From Acidobacteriota bacterium (lineage in GTDB: Bacteria; Acidobacteriota; Terriglobia; Bryobacterales; UBA6623): a stretch of 33,144 nt of DNA. Made by a program: the position numbers and the translations under genes. Positions within the stretch are counted from its first letter, which is position 1. Each line of letters opens with the position of its first letter. Under the pieces are notes generated by a model. The model made no database searches, was not told the DNA's origin, and saw only the letters and a list, made by a program, of their open reading frames with translations. The DNA lies in contig JAQBUE010000044.1 in the NCBI GenBank assembly GCA_027624045.1, forward strand, positions 1-33,144. Reading direction: 5' to 3'. This document shows, in pieces, positions 25,213 through 32,945 of the stretch.

Positions 25213-26258
25213 TGAGATTCGGCTTCACGTTCAACTACGTGCAAACCAAGGCGCCCGGACCTACGACCGTAAGCCTGGCGATGACGGCCGCCAATCGCGG
25301 CCACGAGGTGTGGGCGATGGGCGCGGCTGACTTCTCCTACGGCGCCGACGACAATATCCACGCCTTTGCCCGCTGTGCTCCCGCCGGGCGCTACAGAAGT
25401 CCCCGGGCGTATCACAAGGCGCTCAGCGGCGAGTCGGCTCGCATGGAAACGATTACCGTGGACGACCTCGATCTGCTGATGCTGCGGGGCGATCCCTCCG
25501 CCGAGATCGGCCACCGCCCGTGGGCGCAAGCCACCGCCCTCGACTTTGGCCGCCTCGCCATGCGCCATGGCGTCATTGTCGTCAACGATCCGAACGGATT
25601 GGTCAAGGCTTGCGACAAAACCTACTTCCAACTGTTTCCCAAAGAAGTCCGGCCCCGCACGCTGATTTCGCGCAACCGAGACGAGATCAAACGATTCATC
25701 CGCGACGAGGGTGGCCAAGCAGTGCTCAAGCCTCTGCAAGGCTCCGGAGGCCGGAACGTTTTCCTCGTTCGGCCCGGCGACCGCCCAAACTTGAACCAAA
25801 TGATCGATGCCGTCGGTCGTGATGGTTACGTCGTGGCGCAGGAGTACCTGACCGCCGCCGCCCAGGGAGACATGCGGCTTTTCTTAATGAACGGCGCTCC
25901 GTTCCAGTATCGGGGCAAGTACGCCGCTTTTCGGCGTGTCCGCGCGGGCTCGGACATGCGCAGCAACATCAGCGCCGGAGGCAAGCTGCGGCGCGCCGAA
26001 GTCAGCCACGTTCATCTCAAGTTGGCGGAAGCTGTCCGTCCGAAGCTGGTCCAGGACGGAATGTTCTTCGTGGGCCTCGATGTAGTTGGTGACAAACTCA
26101 TGGAGATCAACGTCTTCAGCGCCGGCGGACTCAACAGCGCCCGCATATTCGAGAAGGTCGACTTCACCGCCGGTGTCATTGATGCTCTGGAGCGTAAGGT
26201 AAACTATATGCGGTCCTACGGTCGCAATTTCAGTAATATCGATCTCGCGACGCTCTAA
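25212..26258 (+). CDS. Glutathione synthetase-like ATP-grasp ligase, copy 1
   Basis: A 348-aa protein with the GshB-type ATP-grasp layout. The N-terminal domain has TVDDLDLLMLRGDPSAE, then VNDPNGLVKACDKTYFQL. The ATP lysine and glycine-rich loop are K173-PLQGSGG180, and QEYLTAAAQGDMRLFLMNG follows. The metal-binding end of the fold is VGDKLMEINVFSAGG (E298, N300). The enzyme class joins a carboxylate to an amine by way of an acyl phosphate. In true GshB the equivalent motif is EINVTSP; here it is EINVFSAGG, and no gshA is nearby, so glutathione is an unlikely product. The ATG overlaps the DUF1704 stop in TGATG. It is the most divergent of the three tandem copies (for example RGDPSAEIGHRPWAQ where copies 2 and 3 have RSDPSTETG). 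Confidence 0.88.
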   Translation: MRFGFTFNYVQTKAPGPTTVSLAMTAANRGHEVWAMGAADFSYGADDNIHAFARCAPAGRYRSPRAYHKALSGESARMETITVDDLDLLMLRGDPSAEIGHRPWAQATALDFGRLAMRHGVIVVNDPNGLVKACDKTYFQLFPKEVRPRTLISRNRDEIKRFIRDEGGQAVLKPLQGSGGRNVFLVRPGDRPNLNQMIDAVGRDGYVVAQEYLTAAAQGDMRLFLMNGAPFQYRGKYAAFRRVRAGSDMRSNISAGGKLRRAEVSHVHLKLAEAVRPKLVQDGMFFVGLDVVGDKLMEINVFSAGGLNSARIFEKVDFTAGVIDALERKVNYMRSYGRNFSNIDLATL

Positions 26259-26295
26259 CAGCTGTGGGTCAGGAAAGCGCAGAAGAGAGAAGAAA

Positions 26296-27342
26296 ATGAG
26301 ATTCGGCTTTATGGTCAACAATGTCGAGACGGAGGAGGCGGGCTACACAACGGTGCGCCTCGGAATGGAAGCCACAAATATGGGCCATGAGGCCTGGTTC
26401 ATCGGGGCGGGTGGTTTTACGTACGACGTGGATGAGAAGATCCACGCACAAGCGCGGGCGGTCTCGAAGACCAACTACAAGTCCAATGAAGTCTATGTGA
26501 AAGATCTGCAAGGGCCGAAAGCTAGAATCGAGTACATCACCGTCGACGACCTCGACGTGCTGATGCTCCGCAGCGACCCTTCCACCGAAACCGGCGCGCG
26601 CTCCTGGGCTCAAACCGCCGGCATCAACTTCGGCCGCGTGGCGATGCGCCACGGCGTGATCGTGCTCAACGACCCCAACGGCCTCTCAAAGGCGATGAAC
26701 AAGATGTACTTCCAGCTTTTTCCCGAGGAAGTGCGCCCGCGAACGCTGATTTCGCACAACCGCGATGAAATCAAAAACTTCGTCAAGGAGCAAGGGGGCC
26801 AGGCCGTCCTCAAGCCGTTGCAAGGATCAGGCGGGTCGGGGGTTTTTCTTGTCAGGCCGGGCGATGCGGCCAACCTGAATCAGATGATTGAATCGCTGAC
26901 TCGGGATGGCTATGTCATCGCCCAAGAGTATCTGCCCGCGGCTCATGAGGGCGATACCCGGCTGTTCCTGATGAACGGGCGCCCCTTTCGCTATCGCGGC
27001 AAATACGCGGCCTTTCGCCGCGTGCGCACCGGGGATGATATGCGCAGCAACATTCACGCGGGCGGCAAGCTGCGCGAGGCCGAGATTACCGACCAACACC
27101 TCAAGATCGCCGAAATCGTCCGTCCCAAGCTGGTTCAGGACGGCATGTTCCTGGTTGGCTTGGACATCGTCGGTGACAAACTAATGGAGATCAATGTCTT
27201 CAGTCCGGGCGGGCTCGGCAGCGCTCAAAAGTTTGAGAAGGTCAAGTTCACCAAGGGTGTGATTCATGCCCTCGAGCGCAAGGTCGACTACATGAGATAC
27301 TACCGTCGCAACTTTGACAATGTCGAGATGGCGACCTTGTAG
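26296..27342 (+). CDS. Glutathione synthetase-like ATP-grasp ligase, copy 2
   Basis: A 348-aa paralogue of the preceding gene, exactly the same length and alignable without gaps. Key elements are LMLRSDPSTETGARSWAQ, NDPNGLSKAMNKMYFQLF, K173-PLQGSGG180, QEYLPAAHEGDTRLFLMNG, the MRSNIHAGGKL segment, and MEINVFSPGGLGSA. All residues expected for ATP and metal binding are present. It has its own strong purine-rich Shine-Dalgarno, 37 bp after copy 1. It is visibly closer to copy 3 than to copy 1. The substrate is unknown; the same pathway as its neighbours is inferred from operon structure. Confidence 0.88.
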   Translation: MRFGFMVNNVETEEAGYTTVRLGMEATNMGHEAWFIGAGGFTYDVDEKIHAQARAVSKTNYKSNEVYVKDLQGPKARIEYITVDDLDVLMLRSDPSTETGARSWAQTAGINFGRVAMRHGVIVLNDPNGLSKAMNKMYFQLFPEEVRPRTLISHNRDEIKNFVKEQGGQAVLKPLQGSGGSGVFLVRPGDAANLNQMIESLTRDGYVIAQEYLPAAHEGDTRLFLMNGRPFRYRGKYAAFRRVRTGDDMRSNIHAGGKLREAEITDQHLKIAEIVRPKLVQDGMFLVGLDIVGDKLMEINVFSPGGLGSAQKFEKVKFTKGVIHALERKVDYMRYYRRNFDNVEMATL

Positions 27343-27387
27343 CGCGGCTTGATTCAGTCAGAGCAGCAGCCGCTTAAGGGAATTCAG

Positions 27388-28434
27388 ATGCGAATCGGTT
27401 TCATGGTCAATGACGTCAAGACCGAGGAAGCGGCCTACACCACGACTCGCTTGGCCATGGAGGCCACGAACACGGGCCATGAGTGTTGGCACATCGGCGC
27501 GGGAGATTTCGTCTACGATGCTGACGGCAACATCGATGCGCACGCTCGCTCGGCGCCCCAAAAGAATTACAAATCGGTCGAATCGTTCCTGGCCGCGCTG
27601 CAAGGCCCGAAAGCACGCGTGGAGCATATCACCGTGGACGATTTAGACGTCCTCATGCTGCGCAGCGATCCTTCGACCGAGACCGGGACACGCGCCTGGG
27701 CGCAGACGGCTGGAATCGATTTCGGGCGGGTTGCGTCGCGCCGCGGCGTGGTCGTCGTGAACGATCCAAGCGGCCTTGCCAAGGCCATGAACAAGATGTA
27801 CTTCCAGCTCTTTCCCGAGGAGGTTCGCCCGCGCACGCTCATCTCCCACAACCGGGACGAGATCAAGCGTTTCATCAAAGCCGAGGGCGGACAGGCCGTG
27901 CTGAAACCTCTCCAGGAGTCCGGCGGCCAGGGCGTGTTCCTGGTGCTCCCTGAACACGCTTCCAACCTGAACCAAATGATTGATGCGGTCATCCGTGACG
28001 GCTATGCCATCGCGCAGGAGTACCTGCCCGCCGCCGCCGAGGGGGACACGCGTCTGTTCCTGCTCAATGGCCGGCCCTACCGCTACAAAGGGAAATACGC
28101 CGCCTTCCGCCGTGTGCGGACTGGCGACGACATGCGCAGCAATATCCATGCCGGAGGCACGAAAGCGCCTGCCGAGATCGGCGATGCCGCCCTGAAGTTA
28201 GCCGAGATTGTTCGCCCTAAGTTGGTCCAGGACGGCATGTTCTTTGTCGGCCTCGACATCGTCGGCGACAAGCTGATGGAGATCAATGTGTTCAGCCCGG
28301 GTGGCCTGGGCAGCGCCCGTCAGTTCGAGAAAGTCAACTTCGCGCGCGGCGTGATCACCGCCCTCGAACGCAAGGCGGATTACATGAAGTACTATCGCCG
28401 CTCGTTCGCCAACGACGAAATGGCTACCCTGTAG
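27388..28434 (+). CDS. Glutathione synthetase-like ATP-grasp ligase, copy 3
   Basis: A third 348-aa paralogue. I start it at the ATG at 27388 (AAGGGA Shine-Dalgarno), which gives the same length as copies 1 and 2; a TTG at 27349 is also in frame but lacks a ribosome site. It has LMLRSDPSTETGTRAWAQ, K173-PLQ, then E177-S-G-G180, QEYLPAAAEGDTRLFLLNG and MEINVFSPGGLGSA. The first glycine of the glycine-rich loop (G177 in copies 1 and 2) is Glu here, a non-conservative change in the ATP-contacting loop, and the following segment reads VLPEHASNLNQM rather than VRPGDxxNLNQM. Activity or specificity may therefore differ. Its 3' end overlaps the convergent GrpB gene by 11 bp. Confidence 0.87.
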   Translation: MRIGFMVNDVKTEEAAYTTTRLAMEATNTGHECWHIGAGDFVYDADGNIDAHARSAPQKNYKSVESFLAALQGPKARVEHITVDDLDVLMLRSDPSTETGTRAWAQTAGIDFGRVASRRGVVVVNDPSGLAKAMNKMYFQLFPEEVRPRTLISHNRDEIKRFIKAEGGQAVLKPLQESGGQGVFLVLPEHASNLNQMIDAVIRDGYAIAQEYLPAAAEGDTRLFLLNGRPYRYKGKYAAFRRVRTGDDMRSNIHAGGTKAPAEIGDAALKLAEIVRPKLVQDGMFFVGLDIVGDKLMEINVFSPGGLGSARQFEKVNFARGVITALERKADYMKYYRRSFANDEMATL

Positions 28435-29017
28435 CTTGATCCGACCGGTAGTACTGTTTGGCTTGCTCAGTTACTTTCTCGATGAACTCTGACTTACCCC
28501 GTGTGTAGGCCACACGGTCATGCGGCGAAGCGGCCGCCAAGCGGAACTTCAGCGCCTCATACTCCTTGGCCAGACGCGGCTGCTCGATCAAGTAGTCGCG
28601 GAAAAGAAGGCGGTCCCAGTGGCCGATGAAATCGCGTTCCACCATGTGGATGTGGTGCGTGCGAGCGCCCGTATCCGGATCTCGTTTGATGAACCAAGCG
28701 TAAAACGGCGGGACGTCATCCCCATGGGTGGGCCGCCAGAGATACTCGTAGGCTTGCGCTTCTAGAATCGGCGCGATGCGAACCTTTGTCTCGTCGAGGT
28801 CGGTCACCTCGACGAGGATGTCCACAATCGGTTTCGCCGCGAGCCCTGGTACGGCTGTACTGCCGAAGTGCTCGACGCGCCGGATGAGCTCGCCGGGCAA
28901 GCAGGAGAGCAGATGCTCCTTCTCCTTGCTGAACGACCCCGGCCACGCGGGATCGTAGGGCACGATCGCCACTTCCTCCCGCACGAGTCGCTCGATGCGT
29001 TGCGCAAGGGTTTCCAT
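28424..29017 (-). CDS. GrpB family protein (nucleotidyltransferase-fold)
   Basis: A 197-aa UPF0157/GrpB protein of the nucleotidyltransferase superfamily. The family signature is VPYDPAWPGSFSKEKEHL, then RRVEHFGSTAVPGLAAKPI and VDILVEV; the GSTAVPGL loop with downstream D-x-x-V is the nucleotidyltransferase-like core. Conserved FRDYL and YEALKFRLA follow. Cellular substrates of GrpB proteins are not established. I start it at the ATG at 29017, which has a GAGGAG Shine-Dalgarno four bases upstream; a TTG at 29050 is in frame but would include that site. It is the last gene of a minus-strand run with the PD40/CehA-like hydrolase (46-bp gap). Its end overlaps the convergent ATP-grasp copy 3. Confidence 0.9.
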   Translation of the reverse strand: METLAQRIERLVREEVAIVPYDPAWPGSFSKEKEHLLSCLPGELIRRVEHFGSTAVPGLAAKPIVDILVEVTDLDETKVRIAPILEAQAYEYLWRPTHGDDVPPFYAWFIKRDPDTGARTHHIHMVERDFIGHWDRLLFRDYLIEQPRLAKEYEALKFRLAAASPHDRVAYTRGKSEFIEKVTEQAKQYYRSDQATG

Positions 29018-29063
29018 GGCGCTCCTCGCGGCTCCGGGCGAGCCGGCCAACTGGAGTCGGTCG

Positions 29064-31580
29064 CTACCGCGCCTCGTCCCGCCGCTGCACCATCACCGCC
29101 CGCGCCTCGCGGAACTGTCCGAGCACGTGCGCCTTCTCGCGGTCCGAGCGCCAGTATTCATGCCCGTCCCAGAGCGTGATCAGGTCGTCAATCCACTGCA
29201 CGAAGTACTCGGCGTCTTCTTTTGAGCGGATCGGTTGGTCGCCGACGTAGACGTAGATTGGGCTTGTCTCGGCCACCGGATAGGAGTCGTCGATGGGATG
29301 CTGAATGCCGCTGCCGGCGGCCTTGAGCGTGTACCAGCCGCTCTCCGTCACGTTCAGGCGTTTCTCGAAGACAGCCTTCTGATTGTCGTTGGCGAGCGAA
29401 ATCGTCTCAACGACCTTGCCGTTCCGAATGATCTCGAAGGTTTCCAGCGGCACGATGGATTCCAGCGTCGCGCGCACGTCAACCGAGCCGCCGCCTGCCG
29501 GCAAGTGAACCTCGCCGCCCGGGATTTCACCGTTGATCGTGAACTGGATCAGCGGCCCATTCGTAACGAAAGTACGTCCACCGCGGATCGCATCAAGCCA
29601 GCCCGGCCAAGTGAGCTTTTCGCCCAGGAAGGCGTACAGGCGGGCGCCGCCAATCATGGGCGTTGCCTGCAGGTTCAGGATCGAATCTTCACCGGCCGAA
29701 GCAGTGACCTTGAAACCGCAGTTGAGCGAGCGATGCCAGGTCTTCGACGTCTCGGTGTAATGGCCGGCGCTGGTCATCACCTCGAGATATTCGAATGAGC
29801 CCAGCGCGAGATCGACCGGATAGGTCTGCGCGACGCGGTACTCCGAGTCCATCGAAGGTTCGCGCGACCAGGGGTGGACGTGGCCCCCGATCGCTCCCTG
29901 CTTGCGGGCCACGCGGAACATGTCGGTATTGCTGGGATAGAGACTGTCAATCCCTGTGTCCTCGTATGCGGTTGTAAAAGGTGAAATGAAGTGCTTGGTG
30001 AGGTTGATGAAGTTGATGTGGCCGTACCAGGCGGGGCGGTATTCTTCGCCGAATGAGATCAAGTTCTGATCGTCGGAGAGCGGGTGCAGCGGTTCGCCCT
30101 TGTAATGGTGCGTGTCGAAGACGCGGTTGTCTTTGTTCGCGATCTTCCAGCCGATGTGATCGAGGTCTTCCGCCTTCGCTTCGAACAGCATGTACTCGGG
30201 CGTATTGTTGAGGTTGCCGCCGTAGTTCATGTGAACGTGGTCCGAGCCGCTCCACCAACCCATGGCGTTCATGTTGGTCATCCGGGTGAGCTCAAGCTCG
30301 ATGCGTGTGACACCTTTGGGGCTGACGTAGAAATTGCCTTGGGAGGGCCAGTACTCAGGTCCTTTGACGACTTCGAGGATCAGGTCGCCGGGCGGGACCT
30401 CGACCGTGAAATGTCCAGGGGCGTGGAAGACATCTTCGTTGGCGGCGCGGGCCGCGATCCTCTGGTAGGTGTTCGTCGGCGCGTACATCTTGCCGTCGGA
30501 AGCCTTCATGTAGACACGCGATTCGGTGAGTTCGCCGGTCGTATCGTCTTTGACGAAGACTTCGATGCGGCCCATCGGGCGGCGCCAGACACGGCGCTTG
30601 ATCTCGATCTTCTCGTCGGTCCCACCGAACGTCTTGAGCAGACGCAATTCCGACAGCCCGTGCTCGTTCGAGATGTAGGCGATCGATTCGCCGTCCGGCG
30701 ACCAGGCCGGGTCGAGGTGATCCCAAGGCTCGCGGGTGAGTTGGGTTGGTTCACCATCATGCACCGGGTAGACATAGAGGTTGCTGAACTGGCCGCCACG
30801 GTACGAAGAGTACAGGATTCGCTTCCCATCGGGCGACCAGTTGGGCTTGGTGCGGTAGAGCGTCTCTTCGCGCAAGATGCGCGTCGCCTTGGACATCGCA
30901 TCCGGTCCGACCGGTGCGCGCCAGATCGCGCCGGAGCCTAGTGTAATCCCGCGATTGGAGACGAGAATGATCTCCTTGCCGTCGGGTGAGAAAGTCGGCT
31001 GGATGTGGTCGTCGTAGCGCGCGAAGTAGAGGCGTGCGCGCCCAAAATCGTTCGGCTCGGTGATGCGAACCGGCTGGCCAAAGGTCCCGTTCTCAAACGG
31101 ACGCGTATAGATGTGAAAACGGCCCTGGGGCTCGTTCTCAACGTAGGCCATCGTCTTGCCGTTCGGTGACCAAACCGGGTCGACATGCAGGCCGGCGCCC
31201 GTGGTAATGGCCGTGCTCTCCGCCGTGGCGACGTTGTAGAGCATCAGGTTGACACCGGCGCCGTCCTCGGCCGTATATACGATCCAGCGGCCGTCAGGCG
31301 ACCAAGCCGGGGCGGAGTCGTAGGTCTTGTTCGCGGTCAGCTCGTATGCCGTGTCATCGCCGACCTTGATCTTCCACAGCGAGCCCGACATCGAGAACGC
31401 GATTTCCTTGCCGTCGGGCGACCACGCCGGCCGCCACGGTGTACTGGCGCTAGGCGGCATGTAGTAGTTGTACATGTAGCCGCCGGCATGGCTGCTGCGG
31501 GCCGGGAACTGGGCCACGGCGGAGGTCGCGCTGACAACGAGCGCAAGGAGGGTGAAAACGGTACGGCGATAACAGTTCAT
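29064..31580 (-). CDS. Secreted PD40 beta-propeller / CehA-McbA-like metallohydrolase
   Basis: An 838-aa exported protein with a signal peptide (CYRRTVFTLLALVVSATSAVA, cleaved near AVA/Q). Residues about 45-340 form six TolB/PD40 blades, each with the W/F-SP-DGK motif (AWSPDGKEIAFS, VWSPNGKTMAYV, TFSPDGKEIILV, NWSPDGKRILYS). After a beta-rich linker comes a PHP-like CehA/McbA-type domain, with the metal-site motif SDHVHMNYGG (D447, H448, H450), then EEYRPAWYGHINF, GAIGGHVHPWS and LRGGRTFVTNGPLI-type elements. CehA is a carbaryl hydrolase and McbA a hydrolase of the same family; the natural substrate here is unknown, probably an extracytoplasmic ester, amide or phosphate. I start it at the ATG at 31580, which places the signal peptide at the N-terminus; an upstream in-frame start at 31637 would add 19 uncharacteristic residues and overlap the preceding gene. 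Confidence 0.88.
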   Translation of the reverse strand: MNCYRRTVFTLLALVVSATSAVAQFPARSSHAGGYMYNYYMPPSASTPWRPAWSPDGKEIAFSMSGSLWKIKVGDDTAYELTANKTYDSAPAWSPDGRWIVYTAEDGAGVNLMLYNVATAESTAITTGAGLHVDPVWSPNGKTMAYVENEPQGRFHIYTRPFENGTFGQPVRITEPNDFGRARLYFARYDDHIQPTFSPDGKEIILVSNRGITLGSGAIWRAPVGPDAMSKATRILREETLYRTKPNWSPDGKRILYSSYRGGQFSNLYVYPVHDGEPTQLTREPWDHLDPAWSPDGESIAYISNEHGLSELRLLKTFGGTDEKIEIKRRVWRRPMGRIEVFVKDDTTGELTESRVYMKASDGKMYAPTNTYQRIAARAANEDVFHAPGHFTVEVPPGDLILEVVKGPEYWPSQGNFYVSPKGVTRIELELTRMTNMNAMGWWSGSDHVHMNYGGNLNNTPEYMLFEAKAEDLDHIGWKIANKDNRVFDTHHYKGEPLHPLSDDQNLISFGEEYRPAWYGHINFINLTKHFISPFTTAYEDTGIDSLYPSNTDMFRVARKQGAIGGHVHPWSREPSMDSEYRVAQTYPVDLALGSFEYLEVMTSAGHYTETSKTWHRSLNCGFKVTASAGEDSILNLQATPMIGGARLYAFLGEKLTWPGWLDAIRGGRTFVTNGPLIQFTINGEIPGGEVHLPAGGGSVDVRATLESIVPLETFEIIRNGKVVETISLANDNQKAVFEKRLNVTESGWYTLKAAGSGIQHPIDDSYPVAETSPIYVYVGDQPIRSKEDAEYFVQWIDDLITLWDGHEYWRSDREKAHVLGQFREARAVMVQRRDEAR

Positions 31581-31623
31581 GACAAGTCTCACGTGTTCGA
31601 ACAACCTAGGGCTAGCGAATCGG

Positions 31624-32898
31624 TCAGGATAGCGCATTCAGCAGCCGGTCCACGTCCTCCATCATATTGAAGACGCTGGGCGAAACCCGCATCTGCTTCC
31701 ACTTGATCTTGGCGACGACGTTTGCCTTCTTCAATTTGGCATTCGTTTCTTCGGGACTCTCAACGAGAAACGCCGCTATCGGCGTCGGGCTGCCCGGGGG
31801 CGTGATACACGGGTAGCCGAGTTTGGGAAGCTCCGCGATGAGCTTGTCGCACATCGGCTTGGCGTGCGCCAGGATGTTGTCGACGCCCAGCTTGAGTATG
31901 TACTTCAACGCCTCGCGTTGCGCGGCTCCGGCGATGTTCGAAACGTTCCCAACTTCGTACATCTCAGCGCCCTCGCGAGTTTCGTACGTAACGGGCTCGT
32001 CCCCCGCGGGGCTCCCGGGAAAGTAGTGAAACTCGAAGTTCGCGTATTGCTTGTCGCCATACATCACCGGCTTGAGGACCTCGCCCTGCAGCTCTTCCCG
32101 TACATAGAACAACCCCAGGCCGCGCATCCCCATCAGCCACTTGTAGGTCGAGGCCGAGCAGAAGTCGATACCCATCGCGCGCACATCGACGGGAACACAA
32201 CCGGCGGCCTGAACGATATCGGCGTAGACGTACGCGCCGTTGGCGTGAGCGATATCGCTGATCGCCTTCGCATCGTAGAGGTAGCCGTTGATGTTGGAAA
32301 CGAGTGTGAGCGACACGAGCTTCGTGTTCTTGTCGATAGCGCGCTCGTATTCCTCGGGGGTGACCTGCCAGTCCTTCTGCTTGATGATCCGAAGTTCGAG
32401 GCCGGCTTCCTGGAGCCGTCGATAGATATAGCTCCCCCCGTGATAGTGCAACTCGTCGACGACGACATTGCCCTTACCCCCGAGCAATCCGACACGGTGC
32501 AACCCCAAGCCGAGAGCCACCAGATTCTCGCCGATCAGCGTGCTCTGTGTGAGCGCGATTTCCGACGCTTTCGCCCCGATGAGTTGGCCGTACAGTTCCT
32601 TCACTTCGTGGAACTGCTTCTCGCCGAAGTTCGCTCCGTCCCCTGGGCCGCCGAGGATGAATTCGAGATATTCACGCGCCGCATTGACGGCATGGATGCC
32701 GCAGGGATGGCGGCCCGCGTTGTTCAGATAAACTTCTCTTGTCGACCAAGGGAAGGCCACTCGCGCTGTCTCGAAGCTCGCATCTTCGGCGCGGAGTACA
32801 GGGCCGGCGGACTTCGAATCCGCCGGGCTGCAACCGAAGAACATGCCGCTACCAAGAGCGGCGGAACCGGAAAGAAAGTGGCGGCGGTCAAGGTTCAT
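31624..32898 (-). CDS. Tat-exported class-V aminotransferase-fold PLP enzyme
   Basis: A 424-aa PLP enzyme of the aminotransferase class V / isopenicillin-N-epimerase-like group. The N-terminus is MNLDRRHFLSGSAALGSG, a twin-arginine (RRxFL) signal, followed by FFGCSP, a weak lipobox, so the product is probably a periplasmic, perhaps lipid-anchored protein. The catalytic core contains WSTREVYLNNAGRHP, ALTQSTLIGENLVALGL and YVYADIVQAAGCVPVDV (Asp for the pyridine nitrogen). The Schiff-base lysine is K253 in SASTYKWLMGMRGLGLFYV. A GAGGAAGAG Shine-Dalgarno precedes the ATG. Folding with PLP in the cytoplasm before Tat export fits a cofactor enzyme. The PD40/CehA-like hydrolase gene starts 43 bp downstream on the same strand. 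Substrate unknown; cysteine desulfurase is less likely given the Tat signal. Confidence 0.88.
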   Translation of the reverse strand: MNLDRRHFLSGSAALGSGMFFGCSPADSKSAGPVLRAEDASFETARVAFPWSTREVYLNNAGRHPCGIHAVNAAREYLEFILGGPGDGANFGEKQFHEVKELYGQLIGAKASEIALTQSTLIGENLVALGLGLHRVGLLGGKGNVVVDELHYHGGSYIYRRLQEAGLELRIIKQKDWQVTPEEYERAIDKNTKLVSLTLVSNINGYLYDAKAISDIAHANGAYVYADIVQAAGCVPVDVRAMGIDFCSASTYKWLMGMRGLGLFYVREELQGEVLKPVMYGDKQYANFEFHYFPGSPAGDEPVTYETREGAEMYEVGNVSNIAGAAQREALKYILKLGVDNILAHAKPMCDKLIAELPKLGYPCITPPGSPTPIAAFLVESPEETNAKLKKANVVAKIKWKQMRVSPSVFNMMEDVDRLLNALS

Positions 32899-32945
32899 AA
32901 GGGCTCTTCCTCGCTGTCAGCTCTGTACAGTGCTCCAAGGGTTTC

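Noticed and set aside
25212-28434. Glutathione synthetase (gshB) as the literal function of the three ATP-grasp genes
   Set aside because: The fold and ATP site match GshB, but there is no gshA nearby, three copies occur in tandem with a DUF1704 peptidase, and the EINVTSP motif is replaced by EINVFSPGG/EINVFSAGG.
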